Origin: Druceiella hillmani | Lineage: Eukaryota; Arthropoda; Insecta; Lepidoptera; Hepialidae | Length of the DNA stretch: 64,000 nt | NCBI GenBank assembly: GCA_039881145.1 | Contig: JAYKKI010000004.1 | Span: 45,721,001-45,785,000, forward strand | Direction of reading: 5' to 3' | In this document: in pieces, positions 1-12,300 of the stretch | Layout of the letters: each line of letters opens with the position of its first letter | Position numbering within the stretch: the first letter of the stretch is position 1 | Translations under genes and position numbers: made by a program | Notes under the pieces: model-generated | What the model saw: only the letters and a program-made list of their open reading frames with translations | Database searches by the model: none | What the model was told of the DNA's origin: nothing

Positions 1-57
<57 letters not shown>
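1..57. repeat. (TA)n microsatellite
   Basis: Almost pure alternating TA, with one interruption near base 21, at the very start of the window. The true left edge lies outside. It is one of six long TA tracts here. Confidence 0.97.
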
Positions 58-59
<2 letters not shown>

Positions 60-392
60 ACATATCAAACTTTCCTCTGTACATCTTATCTTATTATTTT
101 CTTATCCCGTAAGAATCATTCGTCTCATGCTGTTTAATTTTTACAGTTCTGTACCTCAATTTCATCACCCACTTCTCTGTCAAAGCCATTTTTCTCAGAA
201 ATCTTTTAACTAAAAAATTTTTTAAGTAGAACTACACATACAGTTTTCATAGTTATGAAGCATGCTGATCCATATATAGCTCAATAGTAACACAAAAATA
301 TTCTTATGGATCTATCAAAATAGAGCAAATGAGGTAACCGAATTTTTTTAAATAACTTAACTTACTGAGAGAGCAAGTTATAAAAGTTAAAT
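58..392. other. AT-rich spacer, no gene seen
   Basis: Nothing recognisable is seen between the TA tract and the minisatellite that follows. Confidence 0.6.
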
Positions 393-772
393 ACCTTATG
401 CAAGAAAATTCCAGAGATATTATTAAAATCTTATGTAAGACAATTCTGGAGATATTTCTAAAATCGCATTTAAGAAAATTCCAAAGATATTATTAGTATC
501 TTAACGTAATAACAATTCAGATGTATTATTAAAATCTCATGCAAGAAACTTTCAAAGATATTATTAAAATATTTTGAAAGAAAATTGTAGAAATATAAAA
601 AAACCTTATGAAAGAAAATTCCGGAGATATTATTAAAATCTTATGCAAGGAAATTCAGAGATATTATTAAAATATTATGTAAAAAAATCCAGAGACATTA
701 TTATAATCTTACGTAAGAAAGTTCCAGAGATATTATTAAAATCTTATCTAAGAAAACTCCGGAAATATTGCT
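393..772. repeat. 35-bp degenerate minisatellite
   Basis: About eleven imperfect head-to-tail copies of a unit near 35 bp. Each reads roughly AAGAAAATTCCAGAGATA followed by TTATTAAAATCTTATG. Copies differ by substitutions and small indels, so the array is old. No open frame spans it. Confidence 0.85.
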
Positions 773-2124
773 GAAGAAATACATCATTTTTTACAAGAAC
801 CGATTGGCATAAAAATATAAAATTTGGCGTAATAATAAAGTATACTGGCACAAATATATCGATAAATATATCGATAGTTTGCACTCAAAAATTTTGTTTG
901 AACATTTTTGAATCTACTGGAATTTTTCTTTTCATTTCGTGTATCATGTGAGATTTCTATTAAAAAAGCAATTTACAAAAATAACTAAAATTTTTTTTCC
1001 TGAATTCTTTGCAATATTTTATTTAGAAATTAAATATTTAATAGAAACACTACACCCTGAATGTTCATGTTGGCTATGTGGCTACGGAACACTTGTAGTG
1101 AGAGTTTTTCTCGCACTTAACTGGTTTATGAATTTATATTTTATCTGTAGGTTATAGCTTTGCATAAATATTCCTATTTTTTATTGTCGCTGACTAGCTT
1201 ATATCAAAAAACTATAATTTATTACTGTACTAATATTTCACACTCATCGCACTAATGCATAACACATATTGGTAATTAAAAAAAATACCTTTACCATAAA
1301 ATAATCAAAGGGCGTAATAATTATCTGGAAATGCACAAAATTATTTAACCAGAGAATATGTTCAAGTAGTAATCTCTTTAAACCAAAAGACATAATCATA
1401 ATCGACATCGTCATCATAAACAATTTATTTTAAAACGATTCTCGTTTAAAAGCTATATTTATGAATTAAATATTTTGTAGTGTTAATCGTCTTCTTAAGC
1501 ACATAAACATTTTAGTCCGGTACATCAGATAGGTCTTTAATTAGAGAAGTGTCAAAAGTGGCTTAAAATGTTTCGTCTAAATAATTACAAGGTTATAGAT
1601 ATATTGAGTAGAACTCGCATACAAGAATTCTATGTACAGTTAGATATACACATTTTTTTTTGTTTACAAGAGTTTCTCAAACCGTTAGATACATACAACA
1701 TTTTATACATTTAATATTAAGCACCCTGTTAAAATAACAACTGTATTAAAATATTTACCAATTTTGATACATTTAAATTGGAAATACATTGACTAGCGTA
1801 TATTTTACAGGAGTGGGACGCGTAACGTTATTGCTCACATTCCTTTATTGTGTGTATACGAATTGACCGAAATGATTTTGTAATATAGCACTAAATTTCG
1901 TTTTCCCGATTTCTTAAAATTGTTGACTTACCTAATTAGAAAGTTAAAGGGCTTGTACATCAATACACTTTCGATGTTCATATCTTCCGAAGGAAATGCT
2001 GTATAAAAACTATTATCAAATAATTTCGATTGCATTATAAACGATCTCTTCAGTGATACCCCTCACGAAGCCCTTACTTTTGAATATATTTCAAGAAAAT
2101 GTATTTTTTTGATATTGAGGTATT
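773..2124. other. AT-rich spacer, no gene seen
   Basis: One 72-codon plus-strand frame (939-1157) has an amino-acid make-up typical of translated AT-rich DNA and matches no family I know. Nothing else is supported. Confidence 0.6.
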
Positions 2125-2260
2125 TCAATTAGACATTCCTGCAAAATCTCATCAAAATCGAGTTTGGACAGAAACAGCTATGACGCTGTGGCATACGAAT
2201 GGACGGACAGACGTAACAAAAATATAAAATCTCCTTTTCTGCCATTCGATCATTTTTGAG
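2125..2260 (+). repeat. dispersed repeat, copy 1
   Basis: Contains GAATGGACGGACAGAC followed by an AAATATAAAATCTCC-like stretch. Related blocks occur near 6930, 12195 and 55770. The same GGACGGAC core followed by AAATTATAA is familiar from repeats scattered in insect genomes. The copies are diverged and the full-length parent element is not visible. Only the core is aligned confidently, so the borders are approximate. Confidence 0.55.
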
Positions 2261-2913
2261 TTATTAATTCATGAAGTTTAAATACTTTTGTATTATCTAT
2301 TAAACAATTTGTAACAATTTATATTACGATACATGAAAAATGAGAGAGTGATCACCACTTTAACTGACGTTACACAACAAAACGTCTTGTCATTTGCTCT
2401 TTGCTTTTACAAGTATTTGTCTACAAAAATGTAAATATAAATTTATGTAGTTCAATAATATTGCTATTAAATCGTATTTTCAGTAAGTAAAATTACAATG
2501 AAAAGCTAAATTAAGTATAGAATTACAAGGAAAATAAATACTTAACTAATGAGATTGGGATAACTAATCTCATTTACATAACGCCACTATTTGTTTTTCT
2601 TTCTGTTTTCCTGCATAAAATCATATTTTTACGAGTGGCGTTAAGACTATTTTTATTGCCTCACTTTTCGCGCATAATGCATAAACAAAAGTATTTTCCT
2701 CAGCAACTTGATAAACAACGATAACTTTAAGACTTATAAAATTCCAACTTTCTCTTAAAAGTAAAAACGAAATGTAATAATGGGTCATATAATTCTGTAC
2801 CATACTAGCTATACCTACAACATCGTTCGCGTGTAAATAAGAAAAAAAAATATTTGTATTCTTTTATATGTTGCTCACTCAAATTAACATATAGAAAGAC
2901 AAAAATTCTAAAA
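2261..2913. other. AT-rich spacer, no gene seen
   Basis: Nothing recognisable. The 60-codon minus-strand frame at 2621-2803 is taken as chance. Confidence 0.6.
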
Positions 2914-3300
2914 AATTTTTTTGGCTTCTATTATCAGTATATAGCCTAAATTAATCACTTTTTTCAAATATTTCAATGTACACAATTCATCCTGTTACAA
3001 TTTTGTTACATGCATAACTTTAAATATGAAATATCTTTCCGCGACTTTAAATGATAAAAATGAAATATATTATTTTAAAACAAATAAATTATAATTAGAA
3101 GCCAAAAAAGTTTTTTTTGGCTTCTATTATAAGTCTATACGCTAAATTAATCACTTTTTTTAAATGTTTTCAATGTACACAATTCACCCTGTTACAATTT
3201 TGTTACATGCATAAATTTAAATATGAAACATTTTTCCCCGACTTTAAATGATAAAAATGAAACGTATTCTTTTAAAACAAATAAAATATAATTAGAACTC
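2914..3300. mobile_element. tandem pair of ~196-bp MITE-like units
   Basis: Two nearly identical units lie head to tail at a 196-bp period (TTGGCTTCTATTAT at 2921 and again at 3117). The first unit starts with a T-run plus GGCTTCTATTAT and ends with ATAATTAGAAGCCAAAAAA, which is its inverted complement apart from one base. It therefore has the terminal inverted repeats of a short nonautonomous DNA transposon. The second unit has the same start but ends at AATTAGAAC, so its terminal repeat is lost. Neither unit codes for protein. Confidence 0.75.
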
Positions 3301-6300
3301 ATATAGATTAATTTTAATTGCATATTACTGTACTATAAAGGCAATAGATACGCGAAGGTACGATACTACAAATACAGGAAAATAGCTACGTCCATTATAA
3401 GAACGACACCTCAAAACAAAAATGGAAACCTTTAATAAGATTGCTCATTTACGTATCAATCTGCCAATCTGTAACCAAAAAAACATTTGAAAAATAAAAG
3501 ACTTGCAGATACAAACGTCACGGTCAAATTTTAATTATAAACAAAATTTAGCAACATTTTTTATTGTAGAGCATATAATTATCATCGTATGGATGAAATT
3601 TTCTATATTAAATATAAGCAATATTTTTAATTAAAACTGATTAGACATAAGCCAACATTTTAATTATTATTATATAATATATAATTCGAACAAATACCGT
3701 GAGAATCGTTCTTACAACTTACAATTTTTATTTCACTTGTTTTTTTTTGAAGTTACTGTCTAAATTTTTCTCGTTCTGTGAATAAACCTAAATATAACCT
3801 TTCAAAATATTAGGATCATTGAATTTACCTCCTGTATAGGCTATATTAAAGTAAATTGGTCCTAATTTGAAACGTAAGACACACCATATTAGTTAAATAA
3901 ATATTATTCCTTTATATTTACTAGACATGGTCTACTAAAATTCAAAACACTATAAATTCTCTTTAATCTCTATAAAAGAATTCTCTCTCAATCATATATT
4001 TTACAGCACTAAAGAGTTAATGCAATTTACTCCAAACATTTTTTACAAACGTTCTTTATCCATATATTTTAGCACTTCTAAACCCTGCTGTTTTTAATCA
4101 CATACCACGTCAAAGTTCATTTTATTTGAAATAAAAATTTAACTGAATATATATTTCATTTCAACGATTAATTTTTAAAAGTCTCAACTTTTCCTTGAAT
4201 GTCATCCATAGCAGGAAGATTATGAAAATATAGAAATTTTAATTTACGGAAATATATTCAGTTTGTACAATTTTCAGCTCCTGACTGTCGCTCAAAATTT
4301 ATATGTGACAAACTTTTTAAATCATATATTTTTGTCACTGGGAAAATAACTGAATATACATAGGTATTATTTGTAACAATATTTATGTATAATAAGAATC
4401 CCTTGCAAAATATAAAAAAGTTAGTTTTATTCAGATACCTCCATAATAACAACATACATGCTATATAAAATGTATAAAAGGTTTATTGGTCTACACCACA
4501 GATTTAGAAGTAAATTAGTGGTCTATACATATTGGACAAAACACACTCAAATATGGAGATATTAAATTTAAAGATAATTGTAAAAAAATTTTACAAAATT
4601 GTTATGAGGTGCCAAATTACCAAACTGGTAATGATATAAGGCATATAAAATAGAATGACCAAATAATTTTATTATGGCTCTAATTCTGAATTTTATGGGC
4701 CAATTTTTTTGTCTCAATTTGCTTCCTTTTTTGTTAATAAAGGAAGATTTATTCAACAAAATTGTTATCTAAGAAAAACTTTCCAATTGAATTTTTACCT
4801 TCAACCTATACTTTCTACATCCGACTTTGTCTTTTACTGGTTAAAAAGAGGATGAACTAAAATAAAAATAAATAATAAAAGCAACCAACTTCTATTCTGA
4901 AAATGTGATGATCCAAAATAGTTTATGTCTCCTTGCTATTACAGTTATCTCAACAGAACTACTCTAGTTGAATTAACCATTTCCACAAATCCTTCGTTTT
5001 TAAAAACAATTGAAGAGTTTTCAAGATACATGCTATTTATGTACTATATATACCATGAAGATATTTGTCAGACGTCCCGCAGTGAAGATTACTGAAATAT
5101 TATTGAAACTTTGACACGTATATTAATGAAAAATATTAACTTTCAGGAAAAATATTAATTTTCAGGTTCCAAGTCTTTTTTTACATGGAGTCGATAAAAG
5201 TATAAGTAACAATAAATTTAAAGAAATATATCCATTTCATTTTCAGTTTATAAAATGACGTAAACCTATGTATGTATTTTCACAGAAATGCGTTCTGCTT
5301 TTAAACCTGACAACTGCTGAACGATGGATGGAAATGTTACTGTTTGGTTCCCAGCGTGTTTAAGGAGACCATAAACATACAAAACTTTGCATTTGATTCT
5401 TTGTAGAATGAGGTAAAGTGGAAAGAACGCAACGCAGATGAGGTCACAATATAAACTATTCCTTATATATCAGCAAATCATAATTATATTTTAGATTTTT
5501 AATAATTTTCATTCAATATTTATTTAAATAGTGATATTATATGTTAGTTTCATTTATATATTTAATTAAAATTTTAACCACAAATTATTTTCGTCATTCT
5601 ATAGCCACAAGGCGGTGTGTGCCTTTGTCGCTCAATTTTTCATTTTTATTAATGGTTTTATCAAAAGATGCATGCATAGCAATTATCACTTATATCCATA
5701 TAATATACAAATTTCCACACATACCGATGTTACCAATATGACTAATTCTATTAACTCCGTAAATTTTGATCTCCAATGATCAATCAATGGGTTGAGGAAG
5801 TGGGTCTGTTGGTGAATCCATATACTCTCAGGCCATTACTAAGGACCGCAAGAGGCTTATTCCTTAAATCGATACTAATAATTTGCTACAGCTTCCATTA
5901 AATCATTTTGTTATTTCATGTCCTAATACTCTAAAGGACCTGAGTTTCCCTTATGCTTTACCTTTCTTTTTTCCTACCTTAAAAATGTTGCATTTAAGAT
6001 TAATGAATAAACAACACAAAACAATAAAAATATTCCTAAAATATTTGAAGACTCCCATTTTTATTCTTGAATGGGCGGCGGTGAGCACTCTTTTTTATAA
6101 AAAATTAAATTCGATCTTTAATGAAAACAGAGATTCCAACTTTGAAATAATTAATATTGATGTCCATGGTGCTAATTGGTCTCTCTTTTGTTTTGGTTTA
6201 TTTTATAAAATTACACACTTTGATCGGAAACTGTTCTACAGCATGATGATATTTAATTAACCATAACCTATAAACAATAAAAGAAAAAAAGATCTTTATC

Positions 6301-6560
6301 TGTTTTTGAAGCATGAAAAAAATATTTAATATGGTTTGTTGGGATACCAATGAAACAAAATATTATATAAAAGTAATAATGATATAAATATATATTTTAT
6401 GACAGTTATTGCAAAATTAATTATTTTTAACTTTGATGTATTTTACATATAAGCTCTGAAGTTCATACAGACCAAGTAAATCATGCTTCAATGTATTCAC
6501 AATCAGATACTTGAGAAGATAGAGGAATAAAAAGTAATTGAAATCACTAAAAATCTCTGA
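3301..6560. other. AT-rich spacer, no gene seen
   Basis: About 3.2 kb without a recognisable gene. It includes the longest orphan frame of the window (5883-6260 plus, 125 codons), which is rich in Phe, Leu, Lys and Asn and has no motif I can name. A slightly more GC-rich patch occurs near 5280-5440. Confidence 0.55.
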
Positions 6561-6726
6561 AACTCAGAACGAATAAGAAATAGAAAAAAACCAAAGTGTG
6601 ATGGAAAAATAAAATTAACAAACTCCTAATCACCATATTTAGGAATTGTTTAACCCATACTTAAAAAATTAGAGAAAGAATACATTTCACGTCACTTCAA
6701 AACTTAATATTTCCCAAAAAAACTCA
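6561..6726. repeat. 166-bp duplicated block, copy 1
   Basis: Nearly identical to 7384-7551. The two differ by a few substitutions and short A-run length changes. The near identity implies a young event compared with other repeats here. Confidence 0.9.
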
Positions 6727-6899
6727 AAAATAAAATACTGGTAAGTAGAAATTCGATATCACGTTAAAATACCCAGTGGTAATCTACATGATCGGATGCG
6801 CCAAAAGAAATCACTCCCATTTTACGTGAAACGGAAGGTTCATTACAAATTGAATTATTTTTAAAGTCTACTGCACATTTATTGAGATCACCATATGAA

Positions 6900-7060
6900 G
6901 TCTCTGTTTACAAAATAGCATTTAGACATAAGTTTAAAATGTTAAAAACTATGAGTCTATAACAAACAGAGACAGACAAACGAACGGACGGACCTGATGA
7001 AATTATAATTTCCATTTGTGCCATTGGGCTACAGACACCTAAAATGTTCCGTGGTAATTC
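6900..7060 (+). repeat. dispersed repeat, copy 2
   Basis: Carries AAACGAACGGACGGACC, then AAATTATAATTTCC, then GCCATTGGGCTACAGACACC. This is the most complete of the relics and matches the core order of the copies at 2125, 12195 and 55745. No coding potential is seen. Confidence 0.6.
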
Positions 7061-7383
7061 ATTAGAAATCAAATTCAAATTCTACATCATTGTGCTTAAT
7101 GCCAGCTGTAGAATAAACCTAATTTCTTTTTAATGCCGATGTTCTTTTTTAAATCACTTGTTTTCCTTGAGTCCAATTATGATGTAACGACTAATTACCA
7201 ATCACTCTGCGGGAAACAAGTACGCTTTTAGATGACCGAAACAAATGAAATATGTGTAGACATACCACGATAAGTTTATATCACAACACTTGCAAGCTAT
7301 AATAATTCCAAAGTTACTTCCTTGTTTTTTACTAATTATTATCATAGATGTAAGAAATTATCTATAATAATTCCAAAGTCACT

Positions 7384-7551
7384 AACTCAGAACGAATAAG
7401 AAATAGAAAAAAAACCAAAGTGTGATGGAAAAATAAAATTAACAAACTCCTAATCAACATATTTAGGAATTGTTTAACCCATACTTAAAAAATTAGAGAA
7501 AGAATACATTTCACGTCACTTCAAAACTTAATATTTCCCAAAAAAAACTCA
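7384..7551. repeat. 166-bp duplicated block, copy 2
   Basis: Second copy of the block at 6561-6726, same orientation, about 820 bp downstream. Just before it, TAATAATTCCAAAGT occurs twice (near 7300 and 7363), a further local duplication. Confidence 0.9.
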
Positions 7552-7609
7552 TATTAAAACATAATATTGATCCACCACAAAAATAAAAACATAATATTGA
7601 CGATTATAT

Positions 7610-7611
<2 letters not shown>

Positions 7612-7655
<44 letters not shown>
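7612..7655. repeat. (TA)n microsatellite
   Basis: Uninterrupted alternating TA, 44 bp, shortly after the second copy of the 166-bp duplication. Confidence 0.97.
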
Positions 7656-7661
<6 letters not shown>

Positions 7662-9640
7662 GCGAAATACGATGTAATATTAATGATAATAATTAGCGAA
7701 AAACAACAGTGAAAGTTGATGAATGTTTTATTGTCGACGAAAGATAATTTTAAAAAGTTTAGAGAATAGCTCAAATACGCATTAGCGGGAAAGAAAAATA
7801 GAAGTAGATGCAATAACTAGTACTGAGAGTAGCAAACATAACTATTGTTGTTAAGGATAGCGGAACGAGACTACGTTTAGCTCCTAAAAATAATGCGAAT
7901 AAAGAACTAAAATAATGAACTCCAATCAGTAATACCGCTGCTGTCACGGAATCTGGCTACGTCAATAAAGTCTATCTTGCCTCAAATACTTTATTTTTAT
8001 GGCAAAACCAATAAAAAATGACCCGGTTTTATCAGTATTTAATGGCCACATAACAAGCAACAAAAATCTGGCTGATTTTTTCCACGTCGTGTAAATAGTG
8101 CGATTTCGTTAAATTAAAAAAAACGTAATTGATCAAGAGGTTTGTCAAAAAGCTGCCACCATTGGTAACATATAAAATGGCTTTTGAAAATCTGAAATGT
8201 GGTCTACAAATATACATGTGCTGTAGGAACATCATTCGTTTTTTTTCAGGTAATTAATTGACAAGTTGTGAGCAAAAATAATCACATGCTCCTCAAAATA
8301 ATCTCATTCCACAAATGCTGAAAAGAATATCCAAGACAGGAAAAGAAACAGATGTAGGGATCGTATTTATATGACGATTATGTCAGCTATATTAAAACCT
8401 ACAAAAGATAATGTAGACGTTTTAATATTCTTTCTCTCTCCTCTTTTGCCCGAAAAAGAATTAAATATATCGCAACCAGGTCAGAAATAGTCAAATAAGA
8501 ATAACACAAAGCTAAAACATATCGACAGTATTTAATTAAAACAAAGTAATGCCTGAAAGAGAAAGAAAGAGATGATGAAAAAGATATGTAAAGAGAAGAA
8601 AAATGATATTAGCCGCGGTGATGAAAAGAGAAGAAAATTGTTCGGTGTTAAATAATTCAGGAAGCTGGTTTTTTTCATACAGAGAATAAATATGGTAATT
8701 GCAAGTAAAATTTTGCTTGCATTTGCTGTATTATTTATTGTATTATTATTATGATAAAAAGAATACATAAGAAGATTGGTAAAATATATGTATAATAATG
8801 TTAGAAAGTAAACCATAAAAGTGGTAAACAATAAAAAATTACTTTCCTACAAGATATAATGTTTTTAACTTTAAAATAAATATAGAAAACGACAAATTAG
8901 TTTTATAAGTCTAACAAAACAATGGTCAAGGAATCAATAAAGTTTTCTGAAGTAATTTTGATGTACATAATTATACACAAGTGCTTTTGACACATAACTG
9001 TGTCAAAAGAACTTCTACAGGCATTCTATTAACTCTATATGTGTTATTATTTGAGATAACAATTTTTTAGATAAAGAAATATTTTAACTGAAGTATGATG
9101 ATTTAGTTTTCGCCATATGTTCGTTGATAAAAGGGATAAGCAATATACCTCGTAATATTTAAAACAAAATTTAATATTTCATGTCAAATTTGTAAGGTAA
9201 ATAATAAAATCAAGGATTGCTTAACCGGTATTTGAAAATATTGTATAAAAACCTAGATAGACGTTATAATCTCACTAATTATCATTTATATCATTATGCA
9301 AACTGTGATAAGGAATGTTTGAATTTTTGATGCACCGTCCATACATGATTTAAAAAAAGGGAGCGAAATGAAAAAGTTAAATGTATTCTTTAGTTTGGCT
9401 AGGTAGATAGAGAATGAGTAAGCGCAATAGATCGAAAAACAATGAAATATGCCACTATTTCATAAAAAATATTGAAATATCTACAGTAAAAAATGCTTTT
9501 CCTGTAAAAATATCAATCATCAGAGATATCAAGTGTATATAAAATATCAAGCATCGTTTTTAGTAAAAAAATATTTTCGGCGATGATCATGTATTATTAT
9601 TGTTATTATTTATCCTACGCTACAGTTATTCATATAGAGT
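7656..9640. other. AT-rich spacer, no gene seen
   Basis: Open frames at 7604-7813, 8032-8235 and 8532-8831 (minus) are low in complexity. The first is partly a translation of the TA tract. None resembles a known protein. Confidence 0.6.
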
Positions 9641-9702
9641 GTATGAGTTGTATGAGTTATCAATATTCATAGAGATGTATGAGTTATCAATATTCATAGA
9701 GA
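9641..9702. repeat. 26-bp tandem duplication
   Basis: GTATGAGTTATCAATATTCA followed by TAGAGA occurs twice in tandem (9650-9675 and 9677-9702). A partial third copy, GTGTATGAGTT, sits just upstream. Confidence 0.9.
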
Positions 9703-12194
9703 GTGCTTAACACAACAGTTAAAGATCGTTAATAGTTAGGAACTCAAAAAAGGTATGGTCGAACTTCAAAAAGTTATTTGATATTTTATATCTAGTGTAG
9801 AAAGCTTTTAAGGGTGTATTTAAAAGTTTGAAGAAACACCTCAATTTTGGCAAGTTTATTATTTACTCTGGGAAAGTGTTATGGAAAAATAATTTGGAAG
9901 TATAAATAAAGCAGACCTTCATGGATATATTTCCTTTGGTCCTTTTGATACATTTTTGTAATGAAAATCGACTTTTTGCAGTTCATTCCCTGCAACAATT
10001 GGTAAGATGGATATGATTTGAATCCATTTTATTCCAATCATATAAGATTTATTCGACAAAAATTATACTTTAAATCGAAATGCGAAAAAAGTTCAAAATG
10101 CCCATTATCTTTTCTTAATTTTGTCAGATTACAGTTTTGATCGACGCAATAATAAAAAAAGCAAAATCTCTTTTGCATAAATCCTATCAATTTTTGCTAT
10201 ATACAATGTAAATTTCAAATAAATTTTTCATTCTGCGCTGAAATGCGCTAATGGATGGTCGTCTCGGCCGCTTCAAAGCGTGTGAAATATTAAATATTCG
10301 CGTTCTGCTCTAAATGGAAGTGTCGCCTGCTTCTGCCAAAATTTTTTACTCATAATAGTACCAAATAAATAACACCGAGTTCTTTCGACGGAACTCACAC
10401 GCCTCTTTTTGTTCACGAGTATTTAGATTAGTTTTTTGATACCTAATTCCCACGTTCTTCAAAAAACAAGTCTTCTCAAAGGAACAAAACTCCCCATTGT
10501 CTGTCCTCAGCGATTTTAATTATATGTCCATTTATCTTTCTATTAAGGTTATGCATCTTCGAAAAATTATATTATTTCACTTTTCAAATTAAGGAAGTAA
10601 CTAAAAGCTGTTCTTCTGTAATCTTCTACGAAAAACAGAACATACCTAACAAGCCTGTTAAAAATGTTTCCATGAGCCCACAAACTTCCACACGCACAAA
10701 CTTTAAGACATCTAGCATCTTAGAAAAAATAGTCTTGTTATTTGCACATCACAACACGTGAAAAATGTTAACCTATCAATTTCAGCCCTTGTCAGAATAT
10801 AAAATACTGTTCAGATCTTTGCTATTTTTATGGCGCAACCTCTCACGTTACCTTAAACTAGTCATTGTTGTTGCAGAGGCCGTAAACAAACTCTTTGACT
10901 TTATATCTAATTTGTACACTTTGTTCAACGATTATGATTTTTCCATCACCAGTAATATAGCGATTTCGTATTTTGCCAACTCCTTCTTGGAAAAGCTTAA
11001 TTTCCATTTTCATCTGGCTTACTGATGACAGATTTATTGTGATATTAATACAAGATATTTTGCAGAGTATTCTCGAATTCTGAACCGTATACTACTATCA
11101 CTTTTTGTGTATTTCCCAAGCATTCCTGAGTTTTCTTTGCACTCTGGTTCTAACACACATTTGATAAATGTATTTGGTCAACAAACATTTTAATACTGGT
11201 AACTAAATCAACATGCCGATCCATTTTCATGAATGTTTTACAAGAAAATTACTCTAAAGCTCTCTTTTAATTTTCTTTTTGATGACTATACTAGTTCTTA
11301 TAGTATTCGACTTATTTATATTTGTAACAACGTATTGTGTGATATATTTCGAAGTCGATATTTTGGTTTTCTATTTTGACATATTTGCATTTACTACCAA
11401 CTCTCCCAATTACTTTCTTACATTACTGGCAATCTTTCAACGCGCGTTTAGTTCTAGTATTACTAACCTCTGCACGCATACCCAATAACTTCTCGAACGG
11501 CGTTCGTACTAACTGCCCTTCTTGAACGTTCTATAATGATTAGCATTTTGATTTTCTGTCAATCCCGCTAATAACAAAGAGTCCACCTATACAATAATGT
11601 CAGACGTTACCATATATCATGAATTGTTTCCCCATATTTAATATATACGTATAGCAATGAATTTATTATCGTGGTTATCTTAGTTTAGCATTTTACCACT
11701 AGCTGCGATCATATCATTCAGCGTTGTCGATATCACTTACTTTTTATTTACAGTCATATTTTCCAAAATAAGGCCGGCCTAGGCTTGTCCTTCATAATAG
11801 TCATAACACTTGAGTTTGGATATATTTATTTCTAACTTACTATATAACTAGTTAGCCATTGTTTATATGCATGCAACGAATACTCACACTATTACTCTTA
11901 GTACTAGTATATTGAAAAACAAATCTAACCCAGGTAATATATTCCAGACAAATAAAATACTGATCACTCGTATTTACTATAAAAAATATTGAAAATAAGC
12001 TAGAAACTTGCAAAATATGGAACGGAATCCATAACCTAATAAAGCGCAGTCACTTGCTTGCACAGGACTGAAATTTATCAATTTTAGTATCAATTATATA
12101 TGGCGTTATAACCGTTGTCTTTCAGTAATTTGTTTGCAAAGCAATTTTCTTTCAAAAAACTTCAAGCAATTAGATGGTTGTTATTTTTTAACAT
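9703..12194. other. AT-rich spacer, no gene seen
   Basis: Frames at 10765-11025 and 11279-11488 (plus) have no recognised motif. A less AT-rich stretch near 10230-10420 shows no coding or RNA signature that I can name. Confidence 0.55.
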
Positions 12195-12300
12195 ATTGTT
12201 ATATGCTAATTAAAACTGTAGAAGCTATGAGGTTACGACAGGCGGACGAAATTATAAAGTTTTCTTATTTCACTAAAAAACCGTAAAATTTAAATTTCAA
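12195..12300 (+). repeat. dispersed repeat, copy 3
   Basis: Short relic with AAAACTGTAGAAGCTATGAG, then GACAGGCGGACGAAATTATAA and TTTCACTAAAAAACCG, in the same order as the other relics. It is the most degraded copy. Confidence 0.4.

Noticed and set aside
393..772. Minisatellite as a CRISPR array
   Set aside because: The units are contiguous and degenerate, without unique spacers, in a eukaryotic context.
5883..6260. 125-codon plus-strand frame
   Set aside because: It is the longest orphan frame, but its composition is typical of translated AT-rich DNA. It has no motif, signal peptide or family resemblance.
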